Assembly: GCA_001897535.1 (NCBI GenBank)
Contig: MKTC01000027.1
Span: forward strand, 1-64,000
Direction of reading: 5' to 3'
Length of the DNA: 64,000 nt
Origin: Bacteroidetes bacterium 37-13
GTDB taxonomy: Bacteria; Bacteroidota; Bacteroidia; Chitinophagales; LD1
How positions within the stretch are numbered: the stretch's first letter is position 1; each line of letters begins with the position of its first letter. The translations under genes and the position numbers were made by a program. A model generated the notes under the pieces. That model saw only the letters and a program-made list of their open reading frames with translations. It did no database searches and was not told where the DNA came from. This document shows, in pieces, positions 34,742 through 43,097 of the stretch.

Positions 34742-36121
34742 CTAAGTATTTTCATGCTCAATTTTCACTTCGCTAATGCGGTTGCTTTCAACTTGCATTA
34801 CTGTAAATTTCAAGTTCTCGTAAATTGCTGATTCGCCATTTGCAGGAATGCGTTCCATAAGTTGAAGCACCAAACCGCCAACGGTTTCTGCCTCGCCTTT
34901 TATTTCTCCAAAGTAATCTTCTTTCAGGTCCATGGCAGTTTCTACTTCAGAAATTAGCGCTCTGCCGTCCATCACAAAAATGCCCTCGCTAATTTTTTTA
35001 ATTGTGCTATCTGGATCTGCTTCGTCAAATTCATCTTTTATGTCGCCAACCACTTCTTCTACAATATCTTCGAGTGTAACAATTCCTCTTATGCCGCCAA
35101 ATTCATCAACCACTACCGCAAGGTGTTTTCGGCTTTCTTGAATTTCGCGCAGCAAATCATCTATATGTTTTGTTTCGGGCACAAACAGCGGTTCGCGCAA
35201 CAGTTTACTCCAATTAAAATCTGCGGGTTTATCTAAATGCTCCAACAAATCTTTGATGTACAAAATGCCTATAATGTTATCAATAGAGTCTTTAAAAACA
35301 GGCATTCGCGAATAGCCGTGTTCTTTGACATATTCCAAAAGTTCTGCGAAGTTAAGCGAAGCTTCAATTGCGGCAATTTCCATGCGTGGGCGCATTATTT
35401 GCTTCACAGTAATATTGCCAAGTTGCACCACTCCTTTTAAAATTCGCGCATCTTCTTTCGACTCCGAAGTGTTTTCTTGTTCAACCGTAATTTCTATTGC
35501 CTTGTTTATTTCAGTAATATCAATTTCAGCGTTATGCTTCTTCAATCTTTTCTCAAAAACTTGCGTGGAATGAATGAGTAAATAGTTAATCGGATAGCAC
35601 ACTTTTAATAAGAAAACAAGCAGTGGTGCAGTGAAGCGCGCAATGGCTTGTTTGTTGTGCGTGGCATAAACTTTTGGTGTAGCCTCACCAAAAAGTACCA
35701 GCACGGAAGTTACCATTGTAACACTAAATAAAAACTCAATTGCATAGCCCGAAAGCGTGAAACCGCCAATGGAAACATCGGCAAAAGAAATCATTCTTTT
35801 AGTGATGAAATAGGAGAGAATAACGATACCGATATTCACCAAATTGTTATTGATTAAAATGGTGGAAAGCAAATAGCGTGGTCGTTCCAGCAACCACGCT
35901 ATGCGATTATCAGCTTTGTCTTCACTTTCTTTTAAATGTGCAATTTCTGGCTTTGTGAGCGAAAAAAATGCAACTTCTGATGCTGACATTAAAGCAGAAA
36001 TAAAAAGCAAAAAAAGTACTGCTAAATTAGCACCAACAACCTCCGCACTGGGCGTATTAAAAGAAAAGCCCGATAGAATGTTTAGTAGCAATGCGGGCGG
36101 AGGGTAACTATCTCCTTCCAA
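34742..36121 (-). CDS. gldE: Gliding motility-associated protein GldE (CNNM/CorC family)
   Basis: A 459-residue membrane protein: a DUF21/CNNM domain with three or four helices (about 25-200), a CBS pair (about 215-345; MRPRMEIAAIEA and GIVTLEDIVEEVVGDI), and a C-terminal CorC_HlyC domain (about 360-450). The start region PPPALLLNIL and the position after ssb and mutY fit GldE. The family moves divalent cations; GldE supports gliding together with GldD in Flavobacterium. gldD, often next in the row, is missing here; kdsA sits there on the other strand. Confidence 0.88.
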   Translation of the reverse strand: MEGDSYPPPALLLNILSGFSFNTPSAEVVGANLAVLFLLFISALMSASEVAFFSLTKPEIAHLKESEDKADNRIAWLLERPRYLLSTILINNNLVNIGIVILSYFITKRMISFADVSIGGFTLSGYAIEFLFSVTMVTSVLVLFGEATPKVYATHNKQAIARFTAPLLVFLLKVCYPINYLLIHSTQVFEKRLKKHNAEIDITEINKAIEITVEQENTSESKEDARILKGVVQLGNITVKQIMRPRMEIAAIEASLNFAELLEYVKEHGYSRMPVFKDSIDNIIGILYIKDLLEHLDKPADFNWSKLLREPLFVPETKHIDDLLREIQESRKHLAVVVDEFGGIRGIVTLEDIVEEVVGDIKDEFDEADPDSTIKKISEGIFVMDGRALISEVETAMDLKEDYFGEIKGEAETVGGLVLQLMERIPANGESAIYENLKFTVMQVESNRISEVKIEHENT

Positions 36122-36158
36122 TTTGTGTTTTGTTTAGTTTAAAAATAATTGCGCAAAT

Positions 36159-36596
36159 TTAAAAAGGTAAATCGTCTCCTTCTACCGCAGGCGCAGCACT
36201 TGCGGTATCGTAATTTTGAGAAGTTGCCGAAGTGTTAGCCTGTTGGGAATAATTGCCTTGTGTGTTGTCTTCTTTTTTATCTAATACTTGAAAATTTTCT
36301 GCAATCACTTCGGTTATATATCTTTTCTGCCCATCTTTCTCGTATTCGCGTGTTCTTATTTTCCCTTCCACATAAATTTTCATTCCTTTCTTCAAATACT
36401 TTTCGGCAAATTCTGCCATGCGAGTGAAAGGAAAACGAACATTGTGCCAATCGGTAATGGTTTGTGTGTTGCCATCTTTATCTCTGTAGCGCTCGCTGGT
36501 TGCCAACGAAAATTCAGCAATAGCATTTGTTTCAGAAAAGCGTTTAACAACGGGGTCTTTACCTAAGTTTCCAATTAAAATTACTTTGTTTACCAT
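36159..36596 (-). CDS. ssb: Single-stranded DNA-binding protein
   Basis: A 145-residue SSB: OB fold in residues 1-105 (MVNKVILIGNLGKDP ... WHNVRF ... YVEGKIRTREY), a Gln/Ser/Thr-rich linker, and the acidic tip DDLPF that recruits partner proteins. It lies between mutY and gldE, a common order in Bacteroidota. Confidence 0.96.
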   Translation of the reverse strand: MVNKVILIGNLGKDPVVKRFSETNAIAEFSLATSERYRDKDGNTQTITDWHNVRFPFTRMAEFAEKYLKKGMKIYVEGKIRTREYEKDGQKRYITEVIAENFQVLDKKEDNTQGNYSQQANTSATSQNYDTASAAPAVEGDDLPF

Positions 36597-36633
36597 AGCT
36601 GTAAAAATTTAAAGGTGAGTGAATTTGTAAATA

Positions 36634-37707
36634 CTAAAGTAAAGATATTTTATGAAAGTGCAAAGCTACAGCCTTCGGTAAAGCAAACTGGTTGAGTTGC
36701 GCAACCGAAACCGCTTGAAATTGTTTTTTGAAAATAGCCGCTGCTTCTTTGCTCCATTTAATTTGTACAAAGTGCATATTGAGCTGTTGGTGTGTAAGTG
36801 TTTGTTTGTGCGTTTCGGGCTTGTTTTCTAACACTACTTTTTTAATCCCAAAATGAGCAGCAATTACTTCTTCAACCGAAAAATTTCCTTCATCAAAAAC
36901 TTCAATTATTGGTGGCTGAAAAAGGTGCTTCCAAATATCTTTTTCGGTTCGTTGTTCCAAAAAAATTTCCTTTCCATTGGTTAAAATAACAAACACAAAC
37001 GTTCGCTTTTTTTTCACCAACGGCTTTGCTTTTACTGGTAAAACATTCACTTTTCCTTTATTAAAAGCGTAGCAATGTTCTGCAAACACACAGCTTTGGC
37101 ACGCAGGATTTTTAGGTGTGCAAACGGTTGCACCAAAATCCATAATCGCTTGGTTATACTTTGCCGGATGCTTGCGGCAAATATGGTTTTGCGCCAGCTC
37201 AAAAAATTGTTTTTTCCCTTCGGTTGAATCAAAAGGTGTGTGAATACCCAAAACGCGCGAAAAAACTCTTATTACATTGCCATCAACTACCGCAACAGGT
37301 TCATTAAAAGCAAATGATGCAATAGCCGCTGCGGTATAAGAACCAACGCCTTTTAGCTTCAATAAGTCTTTGTAATTATTCGGAAAAACACCTTTTAGTT
37401 CTTTGTAAATATACTTTGCTGTAAAGTGTAAATTTCTCGCTCTGGAATAATAACCCAAACCTTGCCAAAGTTTCATTATTTCGGTTTCCGGAGCACTTGC
37501 CAAATCTTTTACTTTAGGGAATTTCTTTACAAAATTTTGATAATAAGGCAAGCCTTGCTCTACGCGGGTTTGCTGCAAAATAATTTCGCTCAGCCATATT
37601 AAATACGGGTTTGTTTCGCCTTTCCACGGCATACTGCGCTGGTTTGCTGTTTGGTTCCATTCCAATAACAGTTTAGCAAACTCTTTATTACTGTACAGCG
37701 CACTCAT
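36634..37707 (-). CDS. mutY: A/G-specific adenine glycosylase
   Basis: A 357-residue glycosylase that removes adenine paired with 8-oxoguanine. Seen: the catalytic Glu segment EIILQQTRVEQG, helix-hairpin-helix LKGVGSYTAAAIASFAF with the catalytic Asp in VVDGNVIRVFSR, the 4Fe-4S ligands C-x6-C-x2-C-x5-C (CTPKNPACQSCVFAEHC), and a C-terminal NUDIX-like domain. Full length; first gene of mutY-ssb-gldE and divergent from the HU gene. Confidence 0.96.
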   Translation of the reverse strand: MSALYSNKEFAKLLLEWNQTANQRSMPWKGETNPYLIWLSEIILQQTRVEQGLPYYQNFVKKFPKVKDLASAPETEIMKLWQGLGYYSRARNLHFTAKYIYKELKGVFPNNYKDLLKLKGVGSYTAAAIASFAFNEPVAVVDGNVIRVFSRVLGIHTPFDSTEGKKQFFELAQNHICRKHPAKYNQAIMDFGATVCTPKNPACQSCVFAEHCYAFNKGKVNVLPVKAKPLVKKKRTFVFVILTNGKEIFLEQRTEKDIWKHLFQPPIIEVFDEGNFSVEEVIAAHFGIKKVVLENKPETHKQTLTHQQLNMHFVQIKWSKEAAAIFKKQFQAVSVAQLNQFALPKAVALHFHKISLL

Positions 37708-37807
37708 TTATTGTTTATATTATATTTTGGTTTACTTAATTACCTTCGCATATTCGGAAAACAAAACGGGGAGGAGAACGAGTTTTAAGTAACTAAAAAA
37801 ACTATGT

Positions 37808-38098
37808 ATGAGAAAAGCTGACATTGTGAGCAGAGTAGCGGAGCAAACCGGAGTACCCAAAGTAGATGTGTTGGTTGCCCTTGAAGCCTTTTTTAAAGAA
37901 GTAAAAACCTCGTTAAAGGGAGGCGAGAATGTGTATGTACGCGGGTTTGGAAGCTTTATATTAAAGAAACGCGCCAAAAAAATTGGTAGAAATATCAAGA
38001 AAAATACTGCGGTAGAAATTCCTGAACATTTTGTTCCTGCATTTAAACCGGCAAAAGTTTTTTCAGACCAAATAAAGAAAGGAACCAAGGTTAAATAG
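37808..38098 (+). CDS. hup: HU family DNA-binding protein
   Basis: A 96-residue histone-like protein: N-terminal helices (MRKADIVSRVAEQTGVPK), the beta-arm motif VRGFGSFILKKRAKKIGRN, and the FKPAKVFSDQI end. HU bends and compacts DNA. Divergent from mutY, a pairing common in this phylum. The gene ends six bases from the convergent Mpo1-like gene. Confidence 0.95.
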   Translation: MRKADIVSRVAEQTGVPKVDVLVALEAFFKEVKTSLKGGENVYVRGFGSFILKKRAKKIGRNIKKNTAVEIPEHFVPAFKPAKVFSDQIKKGTKVK

Positions 38099-38104
38099 TT
38101 ATTA

Positions 38105-38464
38105 TTATTTCCACTTGTTGATAATACCTAAAGAGTTGTGCGCCTCGTCCACTCTTTTATTTATTTGTCCGGTAAGGATATGCCAAAACATTACAAAGTC
38201 TGAACCCAAGCTGTAAAGCGGGTATTGGAAGGTTGCCGGTTTGTTTTTTTCAAGAAAAAAATGCCCAACCCAAGCAAAGCCATATCCGCAAAAAGGAAGG
38301 ATAAAAAATAGCCAACCGTTGCTTAGCGCAAAAGCACCAACAAAACAAAAAATAACCAATGCTGTGCCTATAAAATGCAAAGTGCGCGTTGCGGGGCGAG
38401 AATGTTCCGTTAAGTAATACGGATAAAATTCCCAAAACGATTTGTAAGTTTTATTGGTAGCCAT
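38105..38464 (-). CDS. Mpo1-like (DUF962) membrane protein
   Basis: A 119-residue protein with two hydrophobic stretches (about 30-48 and 50-68). Family motifs: the YYLTEHSRPATRTLHFIG segment with metal-binding His, and GHFFLEKNKPATFQYPLYSL. Yeast Mpo1 is an iron-dependent dioxygenase of 2-hydroxy fatty acids; the bacterial role is not established. Single gene. Confidence 0.85.
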   Translation of the reverse strand: MATNKTYKSFWEFYPYYLTEHSRPATRTLHFIGTALVIFCFVGAFALSNGWLFFILPFCGYGFAWVGHFFLEKNKPATFQYPLYSLGSDFVMFWHILTGQINKRVDEAHNSLGIINKWK

Positions 38465-38616
38465 AATTTTTTCTTAGTCCGCTAAGTTAAACAGAGAATT
38501 TTCAGTTCAAAACAACTTTTGCGCTTGCATCGCTTATTGGTGAAAAAATTAGCGTTTTTTCCATGCAGTTTTACATTTTTAAATGTAAACTTTACAGCTA
38601 TAAAACAGAGTTTAAA

Positions 38617-39471
38617 ATGTATATAAATTCAAATCATATTAAAAAGGCTGAACAGTTTTTTTCGCTTCACCATTCGGAAAAAATATTGGTATTACCAAAT
38701 ATTTGGGAGCCGCTTGGAGCTTTGCTTTTAGAGCAATTAGGTTACAAGGCGGTGGCTACGGCAAGTGCTTCCATGAGCTACACAAACGCTGTTGCCGATG
38801 GTGAAAATATTCCGCTCAATAATTTATTGCAGCAACTTAAAACAATTACAAATTCAGTTGCTATTCCTGTGAGTGTGGATTTTGAAAAAGGTTACGCAGA
38901 AAACAACTCTCGCTTAGAAGAAAACATAAGATATTTAATAGAGGTTGGTGCGGTTGGAATAAACATTGAAGATACTAACAAACACACCAACGAACTTTTA
39001 TCAATCGAAGTTCAGTGTGAAAAAATAAAGCACATAAAATATGCTGCACAAAAATTGGGAACACCATTTTTTGTGAATGCGCGAACCGATGTTTACATAC
39101 ATGGAGAAAACTTTTCTGCCGATGAAAAATTAGCCGAAACCATTAAACGCGGAAAGGCTTACAAAGATGCCGGAGCGGACTGTTTTTATCCAATTGTAAT
39201 GCGCGATGAGCAACACATAAAAACAACTGTGGAAGAATTAAAAATGCCGGTGAATATTCTTGCGCTTTCGGGAATTCCTCCTTTAAAAAGGCTGAATGAA
39301 ATTGGTGTGGCGCGCGTGAGTCTTGGTCCTGGATTTTTAAAAATAGCCATAAAGGCGATGAAAAATTTAGCAACTAAACTTCAAAATCTCGAAGGCTTAA
39401 ATGAAATTGTGGAAAACGAAATCACCTCAGATTATTTAAAGGAACTTGTTGCAAAGCAAATACAGAAATAA
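38617..39471 (+). CDS. Isocitrate lyase/PEP mutase family protein
   Basis: About 285 residues from the ATG at 38617; an upstream in-frame ATG (38563) adds 18 residues unlike the family. It has the TIM-barrel features of the PEP-mutase superfamily: LPNIWEPLGALLLEQLG, ATASASMSYTNAVADGE, the metal-binding SVDFEKGYAEN segment, VGINIEDTN and FFVNARTDVY. The isocitrate-lyase KKCGH loop is missing, so it is not a true isocitrate lyase. Members cleave or form C-C or C-P bonds of 2-oxo acids (for example methylisocitrate or oxaloacetate); the substrate here is unknown. Confidence 0.85.
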   Translation: MYINSNHIKKAEQFFSLHHSEKILVLPNIWEPLGALLLEQLGYKAVATASASMSYTNAVADGENIPLNNLLQQLKTITNSVAIPVSVDFEKGYAENNSRLEENIRYLIEVGAVGINIEDTNKHTNELLSIEVQCEKIKHIKYAAQKLGTPFFVNARTDVYIHGENFSADEKLAETIKRGKAYKDAGADCFYPIVMRDEQHIKTTVEELKMPVNILALSGIPPLKRLNEIGVARVSLGPGFLKIAIKAMKNLATKLQNLEGLNEIVENEITSDYLKELVAKQIQK

Positions 39472-39522
39472 CTTTTAAAGCTTTTATATACTTCCTAAAA
39501 TCTTGTTTTAACTTGCGTAAAA

Positions 39523-40101
39523 ATGTCTTGTAGTATAATAAAAAGCGCTTTAGCCGCAATTGCAATTCTCGCATTTTCTTTCAGTTTTTTCTCTTGCAAA
39601 AAGAACGATACCAAAAAACTTTCAACGCCTCCAACTTGCGACTCTTGCGATTGTAAAGCAAATATTGACGCTCTAATGTTGTTGCCTGCCGAAACTGATA
39701 GTGCAACTGTAGTTACAAAACTAATCGGCCAATGGAATTTAGAATGTATCTCTTTTACTTCTAAGTATGGTTACAACTCTATTACTAAATATGATAGTCT
39801 TGCTGTTCAGTTCACCGATTCTACATATACATTCTTTAAAAATGATTCTTTGCTTTTTTCACATCTCTACTTTGTAGATAGCAGCGGTGTAATTTATAGT
39901 AATGGCGGCAGCTTTTTTTATGGCACATTAAGCGCAAGCCAACCAAGATTTAAAGATTCTTTTTTAGGAATAAATTCAATTTATCCATACACAGGTTCTT
40001 ACTACCAACTTTTAAAAGACGAAAATAATAGCGTTATCCTCGAAAGGCTTTCCTCTTGCTGTGTATTTATGCTCATAAAAGCCGCTATTGTGCTTTTCTA
40101 A
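39523..40101 (+). CDS. Putative lipoprotein of unknown function
   Basis: A 192-residue protein with a hydrophobic signal and an FFSC lipobox (Cys near residue 25), followed by a KKNDTKK stretch and a Cys-rich patch (CDSCDCK, 39-45). The mature part (LIGQWNLECISF...) resembles small lipocalin-like or META-like beta proteins of Bacteroidota, but I cannot assign a family. Single gene. Beyond its stop, a 6-bp hairpin CAACCG/CGGTTG (40110-40124) might be a weak terminator, though no T tract follows directly. Confidence 0.65.
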   Translation: MSCSIIKSALAAIAILAFSFSFFSCKKNDTKKLSTPPTCDSCDCKANIDALMLLPAETDSATVVTKLIGQWNLECISFTSKYGYNSITKYDSLAVQFTDSTYTFFKNDSLLFSHLYFVDSSGVIYSNGGSFFYGTLSASQPRFKDSFLGINSIYPYTGSYYQLLKDENNSVILERLSSCCVFMLIKAAIVLF

Positions 40102-40251
40102 TCTCTTTTCAACCGTTTCGGTTGTGTAGCAGATATAGAATTTTTTGGGTTTGTGTTGTGGCAGATTTTTAGCATAAAACTTCAACAATCAAAGAACTGC
40201 GCTTGAAGCTAACACAAAACTGCCCTACAAAGCGCTGTAGCAGTAGTCCTT

Positions 40252-40770
40252 TTAATTCCGCTTTGCAGCATCTCTTATGGCTCGTTCTAAATTGTCTCCC
40301 TTCAATTCATATTTTTTTAATTGAGCTATATTATCTTGTCTAATGTGCAGTTGTCCTTCGTTACCTTTATTTCCTCTATGCTGACCTTTGGAGTATAATG
40401 GATTTTTCAAGACTTCTTTACTGCTCATAACCCAAAGGACAATTTGGTCTCTGTAAACAGCAACCCAAATAAATACGTCACAGCATTGTGGTTTTAGCTG
40501 CTGAAAATTCATCAAGAAGTTTTTGTCAGTTTTTCTTGAAAGAGCTTTCATATACAGAGGTTCTTCACTCTCACTATCAACTGCCCTTGATGCTTTAACC
40601 TCAATTCTTATTCCATCAAGCCATAAATCATAGTCCCCTGAGTAATTCGGGTCAAGTTTTTTATTTGGGCTTTTTAGCTTAGAGCACTTGCCCTGAACAT
40701 AGGTTTGGGAAAAACCTCTAAACATATGTTTATACAACATTTCTCTCTTGAATAGCCAAACGTTTGTCAT
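40252..40770 (-). CDS. Putative type II restriction endonuclease (PD-(D/E)xK fold)
   Basis: A 172-residue cytosolic protein. The segment SGDYDLWLDGIRIEVKAS (about residues 44-61) carries an Asp and a Glu-x-Lys in the spacing of the PD-(D/E)xK catalytic core; a later beta strand (CDVFIWVAVYRDQIVLWVMS) fits the same fold. As the last gene of an operon with a DNA methylase it is most simply the cognate restriction enzyme. The recognition sequence is unknown. The two upstream genes lie 2 bases away and in overlap, so the three are co-transcribed. Confidence 0.72.
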   Translation of the reverse strand: MTNVWLFKREMLYKHMFRGFSQTYVQGKCSKLKSPNKKLDPNYSGDYDLWLDGIRIEVKASRAVDSESEEPLYMKALSRKTDKNFLMNFQQLKPQCCDVFIWVAVYRDQIVLWVMSSKEVLKNPLYSKGQHRGNKGNEGQLHIRQDNIAQLKKYELKGDNLERAIRDAAKRN

Positions 40771-40772
40771 AA

Positions 40773-41522
40773 TTATTCAAATATTACTGTTTGTCTGCTA
40801 TATGCACACTCAATTTCAATTTTTACTTCTTTAAGTTCTTTTTTGATGTGTTTATTAAACCCTGTATTTGCTACTATCATTTTATCAAATTTAATATCCG
40901 ATTTTAGCATAGATTCATAGTGATAAACATCTCTAATGCGTGAATTCCCCGTAAGAAAAGTATCTTCAGAATCCCAAACTTTAATGGTTACTTTGGGTAA
41001 CTCATCAGAATTTAAATAATAAAACCCCCAATATGGATGAATCTCATTTAAGTCTAAATCAAATTGTTCACTATTTAAGTGTGTTTTGATTTTTGCTTTA
41101 ATGAGGTTATACCTTTCATCAATAAGGTCTGCAAGAACAATGAGCCCTTTTTTCTTATCTGTAAAATCTACGGCATCTACTAAGTCAGCATATAAAAAAG
41201 TTGTATGCCTAACAAAATTTAGGTATAAACCTTGTGCCCACATTTTTCCACCCAAAAGAATTTGAAATGCAGAACTTGGAAAAGACATTCTTTGAAGAAC
41301 TTTATCATTTAATTGTGCAATTTTTCGCAACCTAAATGGTGCATGTCTAAACCAATTGTTAGGATATTCAACATAAGATTGAGCTTCTATAATACAGTCC
41401 TTTTGAATATAAAATTCAGCATCTCGACTGTCCTTTTTCAAATAATCAATAATACTCTGACTGTATGGTGTACACCATATTAAAGGAAGATAGGAAGAAG
41501 TTTCTAAACAGATTTTTTTCAT
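40773..41522 (-). CDS. Unknown protein encoded between methylase and endonuclease
   Basis: A 249-residue cytosolic protein without a family I recognise. It begins LETSSYLPLI and contains later acidic motifs (DLVDAVDF, WDSEDTFLTG, DKMIVANTGFN); this distribution is faintly PIN-nuclease-like, which is only a guess. Its start codon overlaps the methylase stop (ATGA), and the endonuclease gene follows after 2 bases. It may be a specificity or accessory subunit of the restriction-modification system, especially as the methylase ends shortly after its YKGSDITKSG segment and seems to lack a target-recognition domain. Confidence 0.6.
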   Translation of the reverse strand: MKKICLETSSYLPLIWCTPYSQSIIDYLKKDSRDAEFYIQKDCIIEAQSYVEYPNNWFRHAPFRLRKIAQLNDKVLQRMSFPSSAFQILLGGKMWAQGLYLNFVRHTTFLYADLVDAVDFTDKKKGLIVLADLIDERYNLIKAKIKTHLNSEQFDLDLNEIHPYWGFYYLNSDELPKVTIKVWDSEDTFLTGNSRIRDVYHYESMLKSDIKFDKMIVANTGFNKHIKKELKEVKIEIECAYSRQTVIFE

Positions 41523-42778
41523 AGTATTTTTGTTAATTTGGTTCTTGGTGCTTTCAAACCTGATTTTGTTATATCCGAACCTTTGTAAATAGGAACATAA
41601 TCACTTTGCGGTTCATTACTGCAAAATCTATCGTTATTCCCCGTTACAATACCCAATGCCCAATTTGCTCTGTCTTTGAGTGTTATGTGTTTTATTGAAT
41701 AAAGCTGAGTAATAACTTTTGCTTCGGTCTCATTTGTCCAAAAATTAAAAATGTGTTTAGGATTTTCTTTAAAGGAATCCAATGTTCTATTGAACACATT
41801 ATTTTCTGAACAACATTCAACAATGTCGTTTGGGTCAGAAGCATTGTTTTCGACAACAATGGCTTGTGCTTTGGTAACTAAGCCTTTGAATGCTTTATCA
41901 TAATCCACAAGCCGTAGTATTTTTTTTGCCAATACTCTTTTTCGGATGTCTTCAAAAGTAGTAATGTTGAAAAATGCCTCTTGGATTAAAAAACCTAATA
42001 ATCCGTTTACTTTCAAAACAGATAAGCTCGCTGCCAAAAATAAAGACGTTGTGTCTAAACTATTTCCGCAACTATACAATGCGGAATACTTCTCTTTTGC
42101 AGATTTTTCAATTTTCTTGCCCCAAGGTGGGTTGGTGAAAATGAGGTCGTAAGTGATTTCTTCTGTCTTTAATTTATGTGCTTCCTGTAAAAAATCACCA
42201 ACTTTAATATTGTCTGTATCAAAACCAAACTCCTCCTTTTATTCTCTGCCGTGTAATTTGAACTGCATTTTTATCTACGTCAAACCCGTAAACATTTTCA
42301 GGGGCTACTCCTTGTCTAATTGCTTCAATAACAAAATTACCGGAGCCACAACAAGGGTCTAAAATTTACAATCAGGATTGATTTTCATATTCTTAAACAT
42401 ATCTTTTACAACCCAAGAAGGGGTGTAATAAATACCTTCCTTGTTTCTATAAGAATCTGCAAGTGAACTTTCATATTCAATACCAATCTGTTCGCCATTG
42501 TATTTTTCAATCAGTAAGCTTAATTTGTCAGAAACTTCTTTATGGTCGTGGTCATCTTTTAACAATTTGTTTGCTCTTGCATTTAGTTTTTCTTTTCCTG
42601 CAACCTCAGACATAAATTTTTTAAAAGATTCCTGAGAAACAACCCCTTTTCCTGATTGAAATAAGTAACCTGTCTTAATCCAATTACGAATAGTTGCAGT
42701 TGAAACATTAGCGATTTTTGCCGCCTTTTCAATTGTCAGTCCAGATGTTTCTATTTCACCAAAAATATTTGTCTGCAT
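41519..42778 (-). pseudogene. N6-adenine DNA methylase with N-terminal HTH, double frameshift
   Basis: The start (42778) encodes an HTH/MerR-like domain (LTIEKAAKIANVSTATIRNW) and IYYTPSWVVKDMF, the typical lead into a methylase. The frame breaks at the A run 42361-42364 (one base short), where the next frame reads motif I, DPCCGSGNFVIEAI. A second break near 42235 (one base too many) returns to the first frame, which reads motif IV NPPWGKK and runs to the stop at 41519. Net shift is zero, so the repaired product would be about 419 residues. Both breaks are beside short runs (AAAA; CCTCC), so assembly or sequencing error is as likely as genuine inactivation. It would methylate adenine to protect host DNA from the endonuclease. 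Confidence 0.8.
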
Positions 42779-42965
42779 AGTTCAAAGGTCGTTAAAATTG
42801 TTGCAATATTTTGAGATGCTTGACTTTTTTGGCATTGCCACCAACTTATCAATAGATTCGGAATAAAGAATATAAACAAAAGGCATAGAGGAGTTATTTT
42901 AAAATAAAAACGCTAAAACCATTACTGTACAAAGATTTGAGCGTTTTGTTTGCTCCCCCTCTTGT

Positions 42966-42981
42966 CCCGATAGCTATCGGG
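42966..42981. repeat. Perfect 16-bp palindrome
   Basis: CCCGATAGCTATCGGG is fully self-complementary. The half-site CTATCGGG recurs in the second hairpin about 100 bases away. I have the impression that this palindrome is frequent in Bacteroidota genomes, but I could not check. Confidence 0.6.
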
Positions 42982-43064
42982 TTTCTAATGTTGTCTCGTC
43001 CTGAAAAAGGTTTATACATTTTGGTTAAAAATCCTGATACAAGTTTGCATCCTTCTCGTTGGTG

Positions 43065-43085
43065 TCCTGATAGAGCCTATCGGGA
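43065..43085. repeat. Hairpin related to the 42966 palindrome
   Basis: TCCTGATAG (43065-43073) pairs with CTATCGGGA (43077-43085) with one G-T pair and a three-base loop. It lies a dozen bases past the stop codon of the dioxygenase gene (minus strand) and might help end that transcript, but there is no T tract. Confidence 0.5.
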
Positions 43086-43097
43086 GCAAAAAATATT

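Larger units (their letters stand above)
42779..43097. other. Gene-free stretch with palindromic repeats
   Basis: No coding sequence recognised in about 320 bases. It holds two related palindromes (42966-42981 and 43065-43085) and the string TGTCTCGTCCT near 42990, also present at 3650. Confidence 0.6.

Noticed and set aside
38617-39471. Isocitrate lyase of the glyoxylate shunt
   Set aside because: The KKCGH active-site loop is missing and the protein is far shorter than true isocitrate lyases; only the superfamily can be named.
40102-40251. Hairpin CAACCG-TTT-CGGTTG as a firm terminator after the lipoprotein gene
   Set aside because: The stem is only 6 bp and no T tract follows directly, so it is mentioned only as a weak possibility.
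42153-42362. 69-codon plus-strand frame in the methylase
   Set aside because: It is antisense to the frameshifted stretch that encodes methylase motif I and has no features of its own.
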